A stretch of 64,000 nucleotides of DNA from Micromonospora olivasterospora. Lineage in GTDB: Bacteria; Actinomycetota; Actinomycetes; Mycobacteriales; Micromonosporaceae. Each line of letters begins with the position of its first letter. The stretch's first letter is position 1. A program made the position numbers and the translations under genes. The stretch spans positions 4,898,001 through 4,962,000 of the forward strand of contig NZ_VLKE01000001.1 of NCBI RefSeq assembly GCF_007830265.1, written 5' to 3'. Under the pieces are notes generated by a model. That model ran no database searches. It saw nothing but the letters and a program-made list of their open reading frames with translations, and was not told the origin of the DNA. This document shows positions 54,240 through 63,212 of this stretch, piece after piece.

Positions 54240-54842
54240 TCACATCGAGCAGGACAGCACCGGCTCGTAGGTGCCCACCGCCCCGCCGATGTAGACGCCT
54301 CGGGCGTAGACGTCGACGGTGTTGCGGTACTTACGGCGGTCAAGGTTGTCGCAGCCGAGACCGCCGTAGGCCGACGCCACCCGTTGGCTGCGCCAACCGG
54401 AGTCGATGGACCCCTCCTCCTGGAAGACGACGCACCACCAGTCGGAGCAGGTCGACTCCAGCGTGACGATGATCCGATGCGGCCAGTCCCGGTAGTTGTC
54501 GCAGGTCTGCTCGCCGCCGAAGTCCAGCGTCCAGGTCGAGATCATGCGCGGCCCGGTGAAGTTGCCGGTGCAGTACGAGATCGGGTAGGCCAAGGTGCCG
54601 GCCCCGCCGGGCTTCTGGGCCTGCTGTACCTGCCAGCGGCCGTCCTCGTTGACGATCAGTTTCAGGCCGGCCTTCTGCGCCTCCGGGCTGGTAGTGGCCG
54701 TGTAGGTCACCTTCGGCTGGGTGCCCTGGTCGGCGGGGACGGCGGGTTCGGGCGTGGCGGCCTGCGCGGGGGCCGCGACGACGAGGCTGGCGCCGGCCAG
54801 GACGACGGCTGCGGCGAGCCGGAGGAGAAGCGGGGTGCGCAC
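54240..54842 (-). CDS. Secreted cysteine-containing protein of unknown function
   Basis: The protein begins with a classical signal peptide, MRTPLLLRLAAAVVLAGASL, ending near AQA|ATPE at residue 29. The mature part of about 170 residues contains six cysteines (SYCTGNF, EQTCDN, STCSDWWC, LGCDN, LSCSM), which could form three disulfides. Strands such as MISTWTLDFGGEQ, RIIVTLESTCS and KYRNTVDVYARGVYIGG suggest a beta-sandwich. It is translated alone and its promoter lies in the 180 bases before the IS701 element. Confidence 0.75.
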   Translation of the reverse strand: MRTPLLLRLAAAVVLAGASLVVAAPAQAATPEPAVPADQGTQPKVTYTATTSPEAQKAGLKLIVNEDGRWQVQQAQKPGGAGTLAYPISYCTGNFTGPRMISTWTLDFGGEQTCDNYRDWPHRIIVTLESTCSDWWCVVFQEEGSIDSGWRSQRVASAYGGLGCDNLDRRKYRNTVDVYARGVYIGGAVGTYEPVLSCSM

Positions 54843-55029
54843 GTGTGGTGCCTCCTTCTTCAGGGATGGGTTGGCTCTCGAGCGGCCGGGTGTGCCGTAC
54901 GAAGCCTCACCGAGTACGCCTTACACGCTCACTTATCGTGAACAAGGGAGGAATACCGACTTGCGGTCCGACTTCGCTGTCGCCCCGTGTCGCATCCCGC
55001 CACGGATGCCTGGCAGGTGGATGATCTAG

Positions 55030-56464
55030 TAGTGCTTTGTTAGGTTGTGTCGTCGAATGGGCGGTTGCAGGTGTGGCAAGCGCCGGCCATGACGACGAGC
55101 AGTTGTTGTAGCTCGCGTACTACGGCGTAGAGGGTCAGGCCGGCGCATCCGCTTCTGGGTCCAGGCGTAGCAGGGTGCAGAAGGCTTGGGCGAGCACGGT
55201 GAGGGTGACGTGGCGATGCCAGCCGGTGAAGCTGCGGCCTTCGAAGTGGTCGATGCCCAGGCCTGCCTTGAGTTCGCGGTAGTCGTGTTCGACCCGCCAG
55301 CGGATCTTTCCGAGTCGGACCAGTGTCTTGAGTGATGTGCGTGGCTGCATGTTGGACAGCCAGTACTTGACTGGCTCGTCGGCGCCGGGTGGCCATTCGG
55401 CGATCAACCAGTATTCGGGCAGGCTGCCGTCGCCGCCGCGGGGGATGTCCCGGTTCGCGGGGCGGATGCGTAGCCGTAGGAAGTGCGAACGCATCGCCGC
55501 GGTCGGGTTCGTTGTGCTGCGCCGGCTGCCGCGCCGCCAGGTGACCTGCCGTGCGGTGCCGCGGCCCGCGGCCAGGACCAGGTCCTTGAGGGTGACCGGC
55601 GGGTCGGGGTAGGCCGGGCGGGGTGGGCGGCCCCGTCCGGAGTAGGCCGCGGTGACCGGGACCGCGTCGGCGGGGTGGGCGGTGGCGGTCGGGTCGACCT
55701 GGACCACGTAGCGCAGGCCACGTTCGGCCAGGCCGAGCCGGAACAGGGTGCAGTCGCCGTAGCCGGAGTCCGCGGCCACCGGCAGTCTCGGCAGCCCCCA
55801 CAGGTCGATCATCTGGTCGAGCATGTCCAGCGCGAGGCGCCATTTCTCCCGGTGCCGCACATCGTCGGGCAGGCGGGCCCGGCCCCGCCGAGCCCGCACC
55901 GCCGCGGCCCGGTCGGGATCGGCGACCATGGTGTCGTCCCACGATCGCGGACAGAACAACCGCCAGTTCGCGGCCACCGACGCGGTGTCGGTGACCGCCT
56001 GGACGCTTACCCCGATCTGACAGTTGCCGGTCTTGCCCAGGGTGCCCGAGTACTGGCGGGCCACACACGGCGAGGCGGTGCCGTCCTTCGGGAAGCCCGA
56101 GTCGTCGATCACGTACGCGGCCGGGTCGATCGCGTCGACCGCCCACCGTGCCACGTTCGCCCGCACCGCCGTGTAGTCCCACGTCGAGGACGTGATGAAC
56201 TGCTGCAACTGCTGATGATCGACGCCGAGGCGTTCCGCCATCGGCTGCATCGACTTCCGCGCCCCATCGGTGAGCAGGCCACGCATGTACAACTCGCCCT
56301 TGACCCGCTGATCCGAACGCCGAACCGCACCATCCAACATCGCCGCGGTGAACTCGACCAGCCGCGGACGCACCTTCTCGACCTGCTCCGGAGTCACACC
56401 ACCAAGCCAAACACCAACCACAATCGGCAGCTACGCGACACGCCGCGAACGTAACAAAGCACTA
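55030..56464 (-). mobile_element. IS701-type insertion sequence (1435 bp)
   Basis: The ends are inverted repeats TAGTGCTTTGTTA (55030-55042) and TAACAAAGCACTA (56452-56464). Both are flanked by CTAG (55026-55029, 56465-56468), matching the four-base YTAR target duplication of the IS701 family. The transposase is intact, so the element is probably still active. It lies between the secreted protein gene and the carboxylate-amine ligase. Confidence 0.92.
55135..56421 (-). CDS. IS701-family transposase
   Basis: The 428-residue protein has the IS701 order. The N-terminal region contains YMRGLLTDGARKSMQPMAER and LGVDHQQLQQFITSSTWDYT. The first catalytic aspartate is in AYVIDDSGFPKDGTASPCVA, the second in LPVAADSGYGDCTLFR, and the glutamate in RWRVEHDYRELKAGLGIDHF, with EGRSFTGWHRHVTL after it. 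It is complete at both ends and its codon use matches the genome. It is the only IS701 copy in this window. Confidence 0.94.
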   Translation of the reverse strand: MVGVWLGGVTPEQVEKVRPRLVEFTAAMLDGAVRRSDQRVKGELYMRGLLTDGARKSMQPMAERLGVDHQQLQQFITSSTWDYTAVRANVARWAVDAIDPAAYVIDDSGFPKDGTASPCVARQYSGTLGKTGNCQIGVSVQAVTDTASVAANWRLFCPRSWDDTMVADPDRAAAVRARRGRARLPDDVRHREKWRLALDMLDQMIDLWGLPRLPVAADSGYGDCTLFRLGLAERGLRYVVQVDPTATAHPADAVPVTAAYSGRGRPPRPAYPDPPVTLKDLVLAAGRGTARQVTWRRGSRRSTTNPTAAMRSHFLRLRIRPANRDIPRGGDGSLPEYWLIAEWPPGADEPVKYWLSNMQPRTSLKTLVRLGKIRWRVEHDYRELKAGLGIDHFEGRSFTGWHRHVTLTVLAQAFCTLLRLDPEADAPA

Positions 56465-56586
56465 CTAGGAACGCTTTTGGAGTGCGTCTATGGGCTGGTG
56501 GACATGCACCCTTCGTTCGCCTGTCTGTGGAGATGCCCCGCCTGCGCGCTTCCTGCCTGGTTGACCCGGACCGTCGGCTGTGCCCG

Positions 56587-58064
56587 TCAGGGGATCGGCC
56601 ACTCGTGCACGGGGCGGTTGCTGTGCATGAGGGCGACGTAGTGCCGCACCACCTCGCGCAGCGCCTCGGGCCGGTCCAGGTGGTCGGCCGACTCCAGCCG
56701 GTGCAGGGTCTCCACCTGCCAGGTCGCGCCGTTGCGGCCGGTCAGGCAGCGGTGCTCGACGATGCCGAGCAGTCGGTCCCGCTCGGCCGGGTCCAGGCCC
56801 CAACGGTCCAGTCCGTGGTGGGCCAGCGGCAGCAGCCGGCGCAGCACCAGTTCGGTGACCGGCAGGTATCCCAGGCCCGGCCAGAACACCTGGGCGTCGA
56901 TGCCGTACCGGGCGCAGCTGGTGAAGTTCTCCTCGGCGGCGCTGAACGACATCTGCGACCACAGCGGCCGGTCCGACTCGGCCAGGGCCCGGACCAGCCC
57001 GAAGTAGAAGGCGCCGTTGGCGATCGTGTCGAGCACCGTCGGGCCGGCGGGCAGCACCCGGTTCTCCACCCGCAGGTGCGGGCGGCCCTCAGCACGTCGT
57101 ACACCGGGCGGTTCCAGCGGTAGACGGTGCCGTTGTGCAGCCGCAGCTCGGCGAGCTTCGGCACGTCCCCGCGGGCCAGGGCCTCCGCCGGGTCCTCCGG
57201 GTCGCAGACCGGCAGCAGCGCCGGGAAGTACCGGACGTTCTCCTCGAACAGGTCGAACACGGTGGTGATCCACCGCTCCCCGAACCAGACCCGGGGGCGT
57301 ACGCCCTGGGCCTTGATCTCCTCCGGCCGGGTGTCGGTGGCCTGCTGGAACAGCGGTATCCGCGTCTCCCGCCACAGCTCGCGGCCGAAGAACAGCGGCG
57401 AGTTGGCGCCCAGGGCGACCTGGACGCCGGCGATCGCCTGGGCGGCGTTCCAGTAGTCGGCGAACTGGGCGGGACTGACCTGGAGGTGGAACTGCGTGCT
57501 GGTGCAGGCCGCCTCCGGGGTGATGGTGTCGGCGGTGACGGCCAGCCGCTCGACGCCGCTGATCGAGATTCGCAGGTCCTCGCCCCGGGCGGCGAAGATC
57601 TGCTCGTTGAGCAGCTCGTAGCGGGGGTTGGCCGACAGGGCGGCGGCGGTCAGGTGCTCCGGGCGCAGGGTCGGCAGGATGCCGATCATCACCATGTGCG
57701 CGCCGACGTCCTGGGCCTTCGCCTCCGCGGCGTTCAGGCTGGCCCGGACGTGCTCCTCGAACTCGGCCGTGCCGGTGCCGGCCAGCCGGCGCGGCGTTAC
57801 GTTGATCTCGACGTTGAACTGCCCCAGCTCGGTCTGGAAGCTCGGGTCGGCGATCGCGGTCAGCACGTCGGCGTTGCGCATCGCCGGCATCGAGTCCTCG
57901 TCGACGAGGTTCAGCTCGATCTCCAGCCCGGTCATCGGGCGTTCGACGTCGAAGCGGGACTCCCGCAGCATCTCGGCGAAGACGTCCAGGCACCGTCGAA
58001 CCTTCTCCCGGTACCGGGCCCGATCCTCGCGACTGAAGGTCCGCACGCCGACGTCCTGGCCCAT
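56587..58064 (-). pseudogene. Carboxylate-amine (glutamate-cysteine-ligase-like, GCS2) ligase, frameshifted
   Basis: ATG 58064 starts MGQDVGVRTFSREDRARYRE. The ATP-grasp-like GCS2 core follows: MTGLEIELNLVDEDSMPAMR, FNVEINVTPRRL, AHMVMIGILPTLRPEHLT, LQVSPAQFADYWNAAQAIAG. The frame breaks after RPVYDVL near 57088; one frame back it reads GRPHLRVENRVLPAGPTVLD, then GAFYFGLVRALAESDRPLW and a normal C-terminus ending HSNRPVHEWPIP. Together they form one protein of about 492 residues. Such ligases join glutamate or another acid to an amine with ATP. One missing base accounts for the break. Confidence 0.82.
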
Positions 58065-58247
58065 GGTCACCACCCTGTCACCGTTGGTATCTCTAACCTC
58101 GCACGCCGGGGCTGGTCAAGGAAGACCCGAAGACGTCTCTACGTACCCGGATACGGCCCAGGTGATCCCTGTCGCGGCCCCGTCCGTACGCGCCCGGCGT
58201 GCCGGACCCGGCGGATAGCATGGCCGGGCGACCGGTGGGGGAGTGGC

Positions 58248-58586
58248 ATGCGGGAAAAGTTGACCAAGCTGTTCGTCGCGGCGGCGATCGCCGAGGCGGG
58301 ATCGTGGCTGGCGCTGCTGGCCGGCATGGCGGTCAAGTACGGCCCGCCGGCCAACGAGATCGGCGTGAAGATCTTCGGGCCGATCCACGGCGGGCTGTTC
58401 GTCGCGTACGTCGCCCTGGTGCTCGTGGTCGCCCGGCTGCACCGGTGGCGCCCGCTGCCCGTGCTCGGGGCGCTGGTCTGCGCCGTCCCGCCGTTCGCCA
58501 CCCTGTTCTTCGAGCGCTGGGCCCGGCGCCGGGGGATGCTGCGGACGGCGCCGGAGCCGGCCCGCCCGCTGACCCCGGTGGGCTGA
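58248..58586 (+). CDS. DUF3817 integral membrane protein
   Basis: The start is ATG 58248 (MREKLTKLFVAAAIAEAGSW), with GGGGAG 7 bases upstream. The 112-residue protein has three hydrophobic helices, about 8-27, 48-68 and 76-96. The conserved motif IFGPIHGGLFVAYVALVLVV near residue 43 is typical of DUF3817 proteins. It is transcribed towards the alpha/beta hydrolase gene, with two bases between them. Function of the family is unknown. Confidence 0.87.
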   Translation: MREKLTKLFVAAAIAEAGSWLALLAGMAVKYGPPANEIGVKIFGPIHGGLFVAYVALVLVVARLHRWRPLPVLGALVCAVPPFATLFFERWARRRGMLRTAPEPARPLTPVG

Positions 58587-58588
58587 GC

Positions 58589-59458
58589 TCAGGCGGCCAG
58601 GAACGCCGCCAGCACGGCGGCGAGCTGCTCCGGGGCCTCCTCGGCCATGTGGTGCCCGGAGTCGATCGACGCGGTCCGCACGTCGTCGGCCCAGTCCCGC
58701 CAGATCGCCGCCGGGTCGCCGTACAAGTCGACCATGTCGTCCCGCTCCGACCAGCAGAACAGCACCGGGCAGCCGATCCGCCGCCCCGCGGCCCGGTCGG
58801 CGTCGTCCGCCGCCCGGTCCGGGCCCAGCCCGGCGCGGTAGTCCTCGCACATCGCGTGCACGGTGGCCGGGTCGTGGATCGCCCGGCGGTAGTCGGCGTA
58901 CGCCTCCTCGCCCATCCCGGCCGGCGACCCGCCGTACCAGGCGTCGGGATCGACGTTGATCACCCGCTCCGCGGGCTTGTCGGACTGGCCGAGGAAGAAC
59001 CAGTGCCACCAGCGCGCGGCGAACCGGGCGTCGGCGCGGGCCAGGGCCTCGCCGATCGGCACCCCGTCGAGCACCCCGAGCCGGCTCACCCGGTCCGGGT
59101 GGTCCAGCGCCGTCCGCATCGCCGCGTAGCAGCCCCGGTCGTGGCCGACCACCGCCGCCCGGTCGTGCCCCAGCGCGTCGAGCAGGCCGACCGCGTCGCG
59201 GGCCATCGCCCGTTTCGCGTACGTGGTGTGCCCGGGGTCGCCCGGCGGCTTCGACGAGCCGCCGTAGCCGCGCAGGTCGGGGCAGATGACCGTGTGCTCC
59301 CGCGCCAGCAGTGGCGCGACCCGGTGCCAGGTCGCGTGGGTACGCGGGTGCCCGTGCAGCAGCACCACCGGCGGCCCGGACCCGCCGTGGCGTACCCGCA
59401 GCCGGACCTCGCCGACGTCGATCTCCTCCAGCGCGAACCCGTCGAACACGCCTCCCAC
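58589..59458 (-). CDS. Alpha/beta hydrolase (fluoroacetate/haloalkane-dehalogenase-like)
   Basis: The 289-residue protein shows the full alpha/beta hydrolase order: LLHGHPRTHATWHRVAPLLA oxyanion region, CPDLRGYGGSSKPPGDPG, and the nucleophile elbow VVGHDRGCYAAMRTALDHPD with aspartate instead of serine. The C-terminal DSGHHMAEEAPEQL holds the catalytic histidine. Aspartate nucleophile plus DRG and the HGHPRT motif are features of haloacetate dehalogenases and epoxide hydrolases. A dehalogenase-type activity is therefore the best guess, but native substrates are often different. Confidence 0.88.
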   Translation of the reverse strand: MGGVFDGFALEEIDVGEVRLRVRHGGSGPPVVLLHGHPRTHATWHRVAPLLAREHTVICPDLRGYGGSSKPPGDPGHTTYAKRAMARDAVGLLDALGHDRAAVVGHDRGCYAAMRTALDHPDRVSRLGVLDGVPIGEALARADARFAARWWHWFFLGQSDKPAERVINVDPDAWYGGSPAGMGEEAYADYRRAIHDPATVHAMCEDYRAGLGPDRAADDADRAAGRRIGCPVLFCWSERDDMVDLYGDPAAIWRDWADDVRTASIDSGHHMAEEAPEQLAAVLAAFLAA

Positions 59459-59507
59459 GATGCCCGCCGCCGCCGCGTCGGAAACCCCGCCGCCCGCCGA
59501 CGGGGAG

Positions 59508-60044
59508 TCAGGCGAGCACGATCAGCGCGGCGGCCGCGAGGGTCAGCAGCGCGCCCAGCGTGGCCTGGATGAGCAGGGGCGGGCCGAGGTGGCTCCACAG
59601 GGTGATGTGGCGCGGCCGCAGCAGCTGCCCGGTGGTCAGGTTGACGATCCGCTCGACGCGGGGCGGCAGGTCCGGGTCCTGCGGCCGGAGCGTGACCTGC
59701 ACCCAGTCGGACGGGTGCAGCGCACTCTGCGGCAGGTGCCCGTGCAGCTCGACCTCGCAGAGCCGGTTGTCGGAGTCGCGCAGCCGCATCGGCGTCACCA
59801 GGAACTCGGGCCCCTTGCGCAGCTCCTTCCAGCTGCGCCGGGCACCGGCCCCGCCGGTGGGCAGCAGGGCGCGCGCCGCCAGCAGCAGCAGCCCCATCAC
59901 GGCGGCCGCGGTCACCACGGCCACCAGCACCGGCTGGCCGATCCGCAGCTCGCGCGGGTAGCCGTCGAGGAGCCGGACCACCCGGCCGGTGACGATCCGC
60001 TGCGTCGGGTGGGCGATCCACCGGTAGTCGAGGTCGCCGTCCAT
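59508..60044 (-). CDS. Two-helix membrane protein of unknown function
   Basis: The start is taken as ATG 60044 (MDGDLDYRWIAHPTQRIVTG); a GTG nine bases upstream is possible. The 178-residue protein has two membrane helices (VLVAVVTAAAVMGLLLLAAR, about 37-56, and IQATLGALLTLAAAALIVLA at the end). A hydrophilic middle part of about 95 residues contains the strand-rich EFLVTPMRLRDSDNRLCEVE and DWVQVTLRPQDPDLPPRVER. It may be a small cytoplasmic or extracellular domain held between two anchors. No family is recognised. Confidence 0.65.
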   Translation of the reverse strand: MDGDLDYRWIAHPTQRIVTGRVVRLLDGYPRELRIGQPVLVAVVTAAAVMGLLLLAARALLPTGGAGARRSWKELRKGPEFLVTPMRLRDSDNRLCEVELHGHLPQSALHPSDWVQVTLRPQDPDLPPRVERIVNLTTGQLLRPRHITLWSHLGPPLLIQATLGALLTLAAAALIVLA

Positions 60045-60192
60045 GTTCACCACCAGAGTCCGGTTCCGTGCACCGATGAGAGCCGCACCGACGATTGAAC
60101 CACATAAATGAAATCCCGTCACGTTCGCGGCCCGCCAGGTGACAAGCCCCCGGCGCGGGTAAGCGGGGGGCCGAGCTGGAAAGGGGTCGAGC

Positions 60193-61329
60193 ATGCAGCT
60201 GTCCTTCCTGCGCCCGCTCTACGACCGTCCCGGGCCGTGGTGCTCGGTCTACCTCGACGCGTCCCGGGACACCCAGGACTCCCGACCGGGAGTGGACCTA
60301 CGCTGGCGGGCACTCAAGGGCGACCTGCTCAACCAGGGCGCCGACGCGGCGACCGTGGACGCCGTCGAGCAGGTCGTCCGACGGCACGACCCGCTGCCGG
60401 GCGACTACGGCATCGCCGTCTTCGCCACCCGGGGCCGGCCCGTGTTCACCGAGTACCTGTCGGCGCCGCCGCTGCGCGACCTGGCGTCCTGGTCCGAGCT
60501 GCCGCACACGATGCCGCTGCTCGCCCAGCGCGGCGAGCAGGTCGCCTGGGTGCGCGTCCTGGCCGACCGGAGCGGCGCCGACGCCGTCGCGGTCAGCGCC
60601 GGCGGCGTGCCCCGCAAGGCGCACGTCAAGGGCCGGGAGGACTTCCAGCTGCGCCGGGTCAACCCGGGCGGCTGGTCGCAGTCGCGCTACCAGCGGGCCG
60701 CCATGGAGGCGTGGCACCACAACGCGGGCGACGCCGCGGCGGCCACCGTCGAACTGGCCGAGCAGGTCGGCGCGGAGGTGCTGGTGGTGGCCGGCGACGT
60801 CCGGGCCACCGGGATGATCGCCGCCCAGCTTCCCGAGCGCTGGCAGGACGTGGTGGTCCGCACCGACGCCGGGTCGCGAACCGACGGCGCCGACCCGATG
60901 CGGATGGACGACGTCACCGTGCAGACCATCGCCGAGGTGGCCGACCAGCGGATCAACAGCGCGCTGGACCGCTTCGGGATGCAGGAGGACGTCGGCGCGG
61001 GGCTGGACGCCGTCGTCTCGGCGCTGCGGCGCAACCAGGTCGACACGATGCTCATCGTCGACGACCCGTCCTCGACGGAGCAGCTGTGGATCGGGCCGGA
61101 GCCGACCCACATCGCCACCGACCCCGCCCAGCTGGCCGCGATGTCGGTGCTCGACCCGCACCGGGTGCGCGCCGACGCCGCCCTGGTCCGGGCGCTGGTC
61201 GGCACCCACGCGGAGCTGGCCGTGCTGGGACCCGACGAGGCCCCGGACCTGACCGACGGGGTGGGCGCCGTGCTGCGCTACGTCGACGCCTCCACCCCCG
61301 GCCGGGGCCACGACACCCGCGACGCCTGA
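60193..61329 (+). CDS. Vms1/eRF1-fold protein (baeRF, Rv2629-like)
   Basis: The 378-residue protein begins MQLSFLRPLYDRPGPWCSVY, and resembles bacterial release-factor-like proteins related to Vms1/ANKZF1. It has the order expected: CSVYLDASRDTQDSRPGVDL, FATRGRPVFTEYLSAPPLRD, ADRSGADAVAVSAGG, then RRVNPGGWSQSRYQRAAMEA. Its second half contains EVLVVAGDVRATGMIAAQLP and MLIVDDPSSTEQLWIGPEPT. These proteins share the eRF1 domain 2-3 fold and may release stalled peptides. The catalytic glutamine loop (GGWSQSRYQR) is visible near residue 158. Confidence 0.82.
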   Translation: MQLSFLRPLYDRPGPWCSVYLDASRDTQDSRPGVDLRWRALKGDLLNQGADAATVDAVEQVVRRHDPLPGDYGIAVFATRGRPVFTEYLSAPPLRDLASWSELPHTMPLLAQRGEQVAWVRVLADRSGADAVAVSAGGVPRKAHVKGREDFQLRRVNPGGWSQSRYQRAAMEAWHHNAGDAAAATVELAEQVGAEVLVVAGDVRATGMIAAQLPERWQDVVVRTDAGSRTDGADPMRMDDVTVQTIAEVADQRINSALDRFGMQEDVGAGLDAVVSALRRNQVDTMLIVDDPSSTEQLWIGPEPTHIATDPAQLAAMSVLDPHRVRADAALVRALVGTHAELAVLGPDEAPDLTDGVGAVLRYVDASTPGRGHDTRDA

Positions 61330-61353
61330 CTCCGCCCGTCCCGATCCTGCGCG

Positions 61354-61422
61354 CGATCTTGCACTTGCGGCCCCTGCTTTGGGTGTTTCACACCCTTTGC
61401 CGGGGCCGCAAGTGCAAGATCG
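61354..61422. repeat. Dispersed palindromic repeat, family A, copy 3
   Basis: CGATCTTGCACTTGCGGCCC (61354-61373) and its complement (61403-61422) match perfectly, and the inner GGGTG/CACCC gives a second stem. It is the best-preserved copy of the family. It follows the Vms1-like gene by 24 bases and could terminate it. Confidence 0.85.
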
Positions 61423-61507
61423 ACGATTGTGGGGCGGCGGGGAATGCTCCCCGGGGGTGGCGGATGCCCCGTTTAGACCCCATCGGGACGGGAAGCCGGG
61501 CCGCGTG

Positions 61508-62947
61508 GTGAGCGAACGAGGTTGGCGGGGACCGGCGCACACGGTGCGCGGGGAGCGCGCGGCGGACCGGGGCGGGCTGGCCGGCGACCGCGTGGTGGCC
61601 CCGGGCAGCATCGCCCGGGTGCTGGTCGCCGCCGCGGCCCGGGCGCTGCGCGGCGAGGACTGCGCCGACCTCGGGCACCCCGGCACGCTGGCCCGGTTCG
61701 CCGGCGCGCCCGAGCCCGTCCGCCGGGCCGCCGCCGCGCGGGCCGCCGGGAGGCTGGCGCTCAACCCCGACCAGGCGAGCGAGCTCGACGCGGCCGGGGT
61801 GGCCCGGTGGCTCGTCGACCAGTACCCGCGCCGCCGCTACCCGGGCGCCGTGCTGGGCTCCCCGCACGGCGCGGCCATGCACCTGGCGGTGGCCCTCGGC
61901 GTGCCCTGGCTGCCCGCCGCGTTCGAGACGATCATGCACTGGGTCCGGGGAACGGTGGATCGCCCCGCGGCCGCCCTGGAGCACGGCGCCGCGCTGGCCC
62001 CCCGGCTGCTTGCCGGCAACCCGGACGTGCACGTCCGCCAGGTGCACTGCCCGGCCAGCCGCGGCGCACTGGCCGGCGCCACCGTCTCGCTCGCGGTGCG
62101 CTGGCGGTCGCTGCCGGCGGCGTACGCCCGGTTCCTCGCCGAGCGGCTCGACCCGGGCGCCCCGGTGCTGCTGCTGCGCGACGCCCGCACCTGGCCGGTG
62201 TACGACGCCGCCCCGGGGTACAGCTTCCAGGCCGGCTCCCCGGCCAGCGGCCTCGACCCGGTGGACTTCCACCCCGACTCGCACGCCCTGCGCCAGGTGC
62301 TCCGCTCCGCCGGCGGGGACGGCGCCCGGTGGGAACCGCCGCGCGTCTCCGGACCGCAGGACCACGCCGAGCACGCCGTGGAGCCCGGCTTCGAGACCTC
62401 CCTGCGGGACTGGGCCGTCCGGCGCGGGCACCCGCTGCACCGGGTGCTGTTTCCCCGGCCGGAGTCGCTCAGCGCCGTGATCGCCGACCTGTACCGGGGC
62501 TGGCTGCGCCGGGCCGGCAAGAGCGGGGACCGGCTGGTGGTCGAGTGCGGCCGGCTGCTGGACCCGTGGCAGGTGGTGCGGGCGGGGCTGGTGCCGTACT
62601 GGTGCGAGAACGCCACCCGGCGCTGCGTCGACGCCGTCGAGTGGTGGCTCGCCGGCAGCGAGCCGTTCAGCTCCGTGGACGTGCTGCCGGAGTCGCCGGG
62701 GCTGCGCTCGCCCGCCCTGGCGGGGCTGCCGCAGTGGCTGGCCGTGGCCGCGTTCGGCCGCCGCCGCCGGGCGGTGGACCGCGCGGCCGCCCGGGGCTAC
62801 CCGGTGGCGTCCGTGCCCACCCGCCGGGCCACCGAGGTGCTCCGGTCCCAGCCATACGACCTGCCGGCCCCGCCGCCGCTGCCCACCGCGACCGCCGTGG
62901 CGGCGCTGCGGGCCGGTGCCGCCCACCAGGGACTCGTGGTGTGCTGA
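61508..62947 (+). CDS. Unrecognised protein (about 480 residues)
   Basis: GTG 61508 (VSERGWRGPAHTVRGERA) is the likely start; GTG 61505 is in frame. The protein is 479 residues long and even in composition. Segments such as AVLGSPHGAAMHLAVALGVP, APVLLLRDARTWPVYDAAPG and LYRGWLRRAGKSGDRLVVEC look like a folded cytoplasmic enzyme, but I recognise no catalytic motif. There is no signal peptide or membrane helix. It stands alone, 86 bases after a family A palindrome and 265 bases before the sigma gene. Confidence 0.75.
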   Translation: MSERGWRGPAHTVRGERAADRGGLAGDRVVAPGSIARVLVAAAARALRGEDCADLGHPGTLARFAGAPEPVRRAAAARAAGRLALNPDQASELDAAGVARWLVDQYPRRRYPGAVLGSPHGAAMHLAVALGVPWLPAAFETIMHWVRGTVDRPAAALEHGAALAPRLLAGNPDVHVRQVHCPASRGALAGATVSLAVRWRSLPAAYARFLAERLDPGAPVLLLRDARTWPVYDAAPGYSFQAGSPASGLDPVDFHPDSHALRQVLRSAGGDGARWEPPRVSGPQDHAEHAVEPGFETSLRDWAVRRGHPLHRVLFPRPESLSAVIADLYRGWLRRAGKSGDRLVVECGRLLDPWQVVRAGLVPYWCENATRRCVDAVEWWLAGSEPFSSVDVLPESPGLRSPALAGLPQWLAVAAFGRRRRAVDRAAARGYPVASVPTRRATEVLRSQPYDLPAPPPLPTATAVAALRAGAAHQGLVVC

Positions 62948-63212
62948 GCGCCTGACCCGCGCGGCCCGGTACGCCGCGCCGCGGCCGGCGCCACCAGCCG
63001 GCCGAAACATCCTCGCGAACCCGTGGTCGCGTGATTGAGTACCTACGGAGCGGGAACACCGCTGGCTCGACGGCCCGGCCAGGCCGCGCGGCCCGCGGTA
63101 GCCGCCCGTTGACGTTCCCGTCACCACCCACCTTTCCGGCCCGGTGCGTGGCTCGACCACGCGCACGACCGGTTTCCGAACCGGGCGGGGGACCTTCCTG
63201 AGGGAGGCGCGG

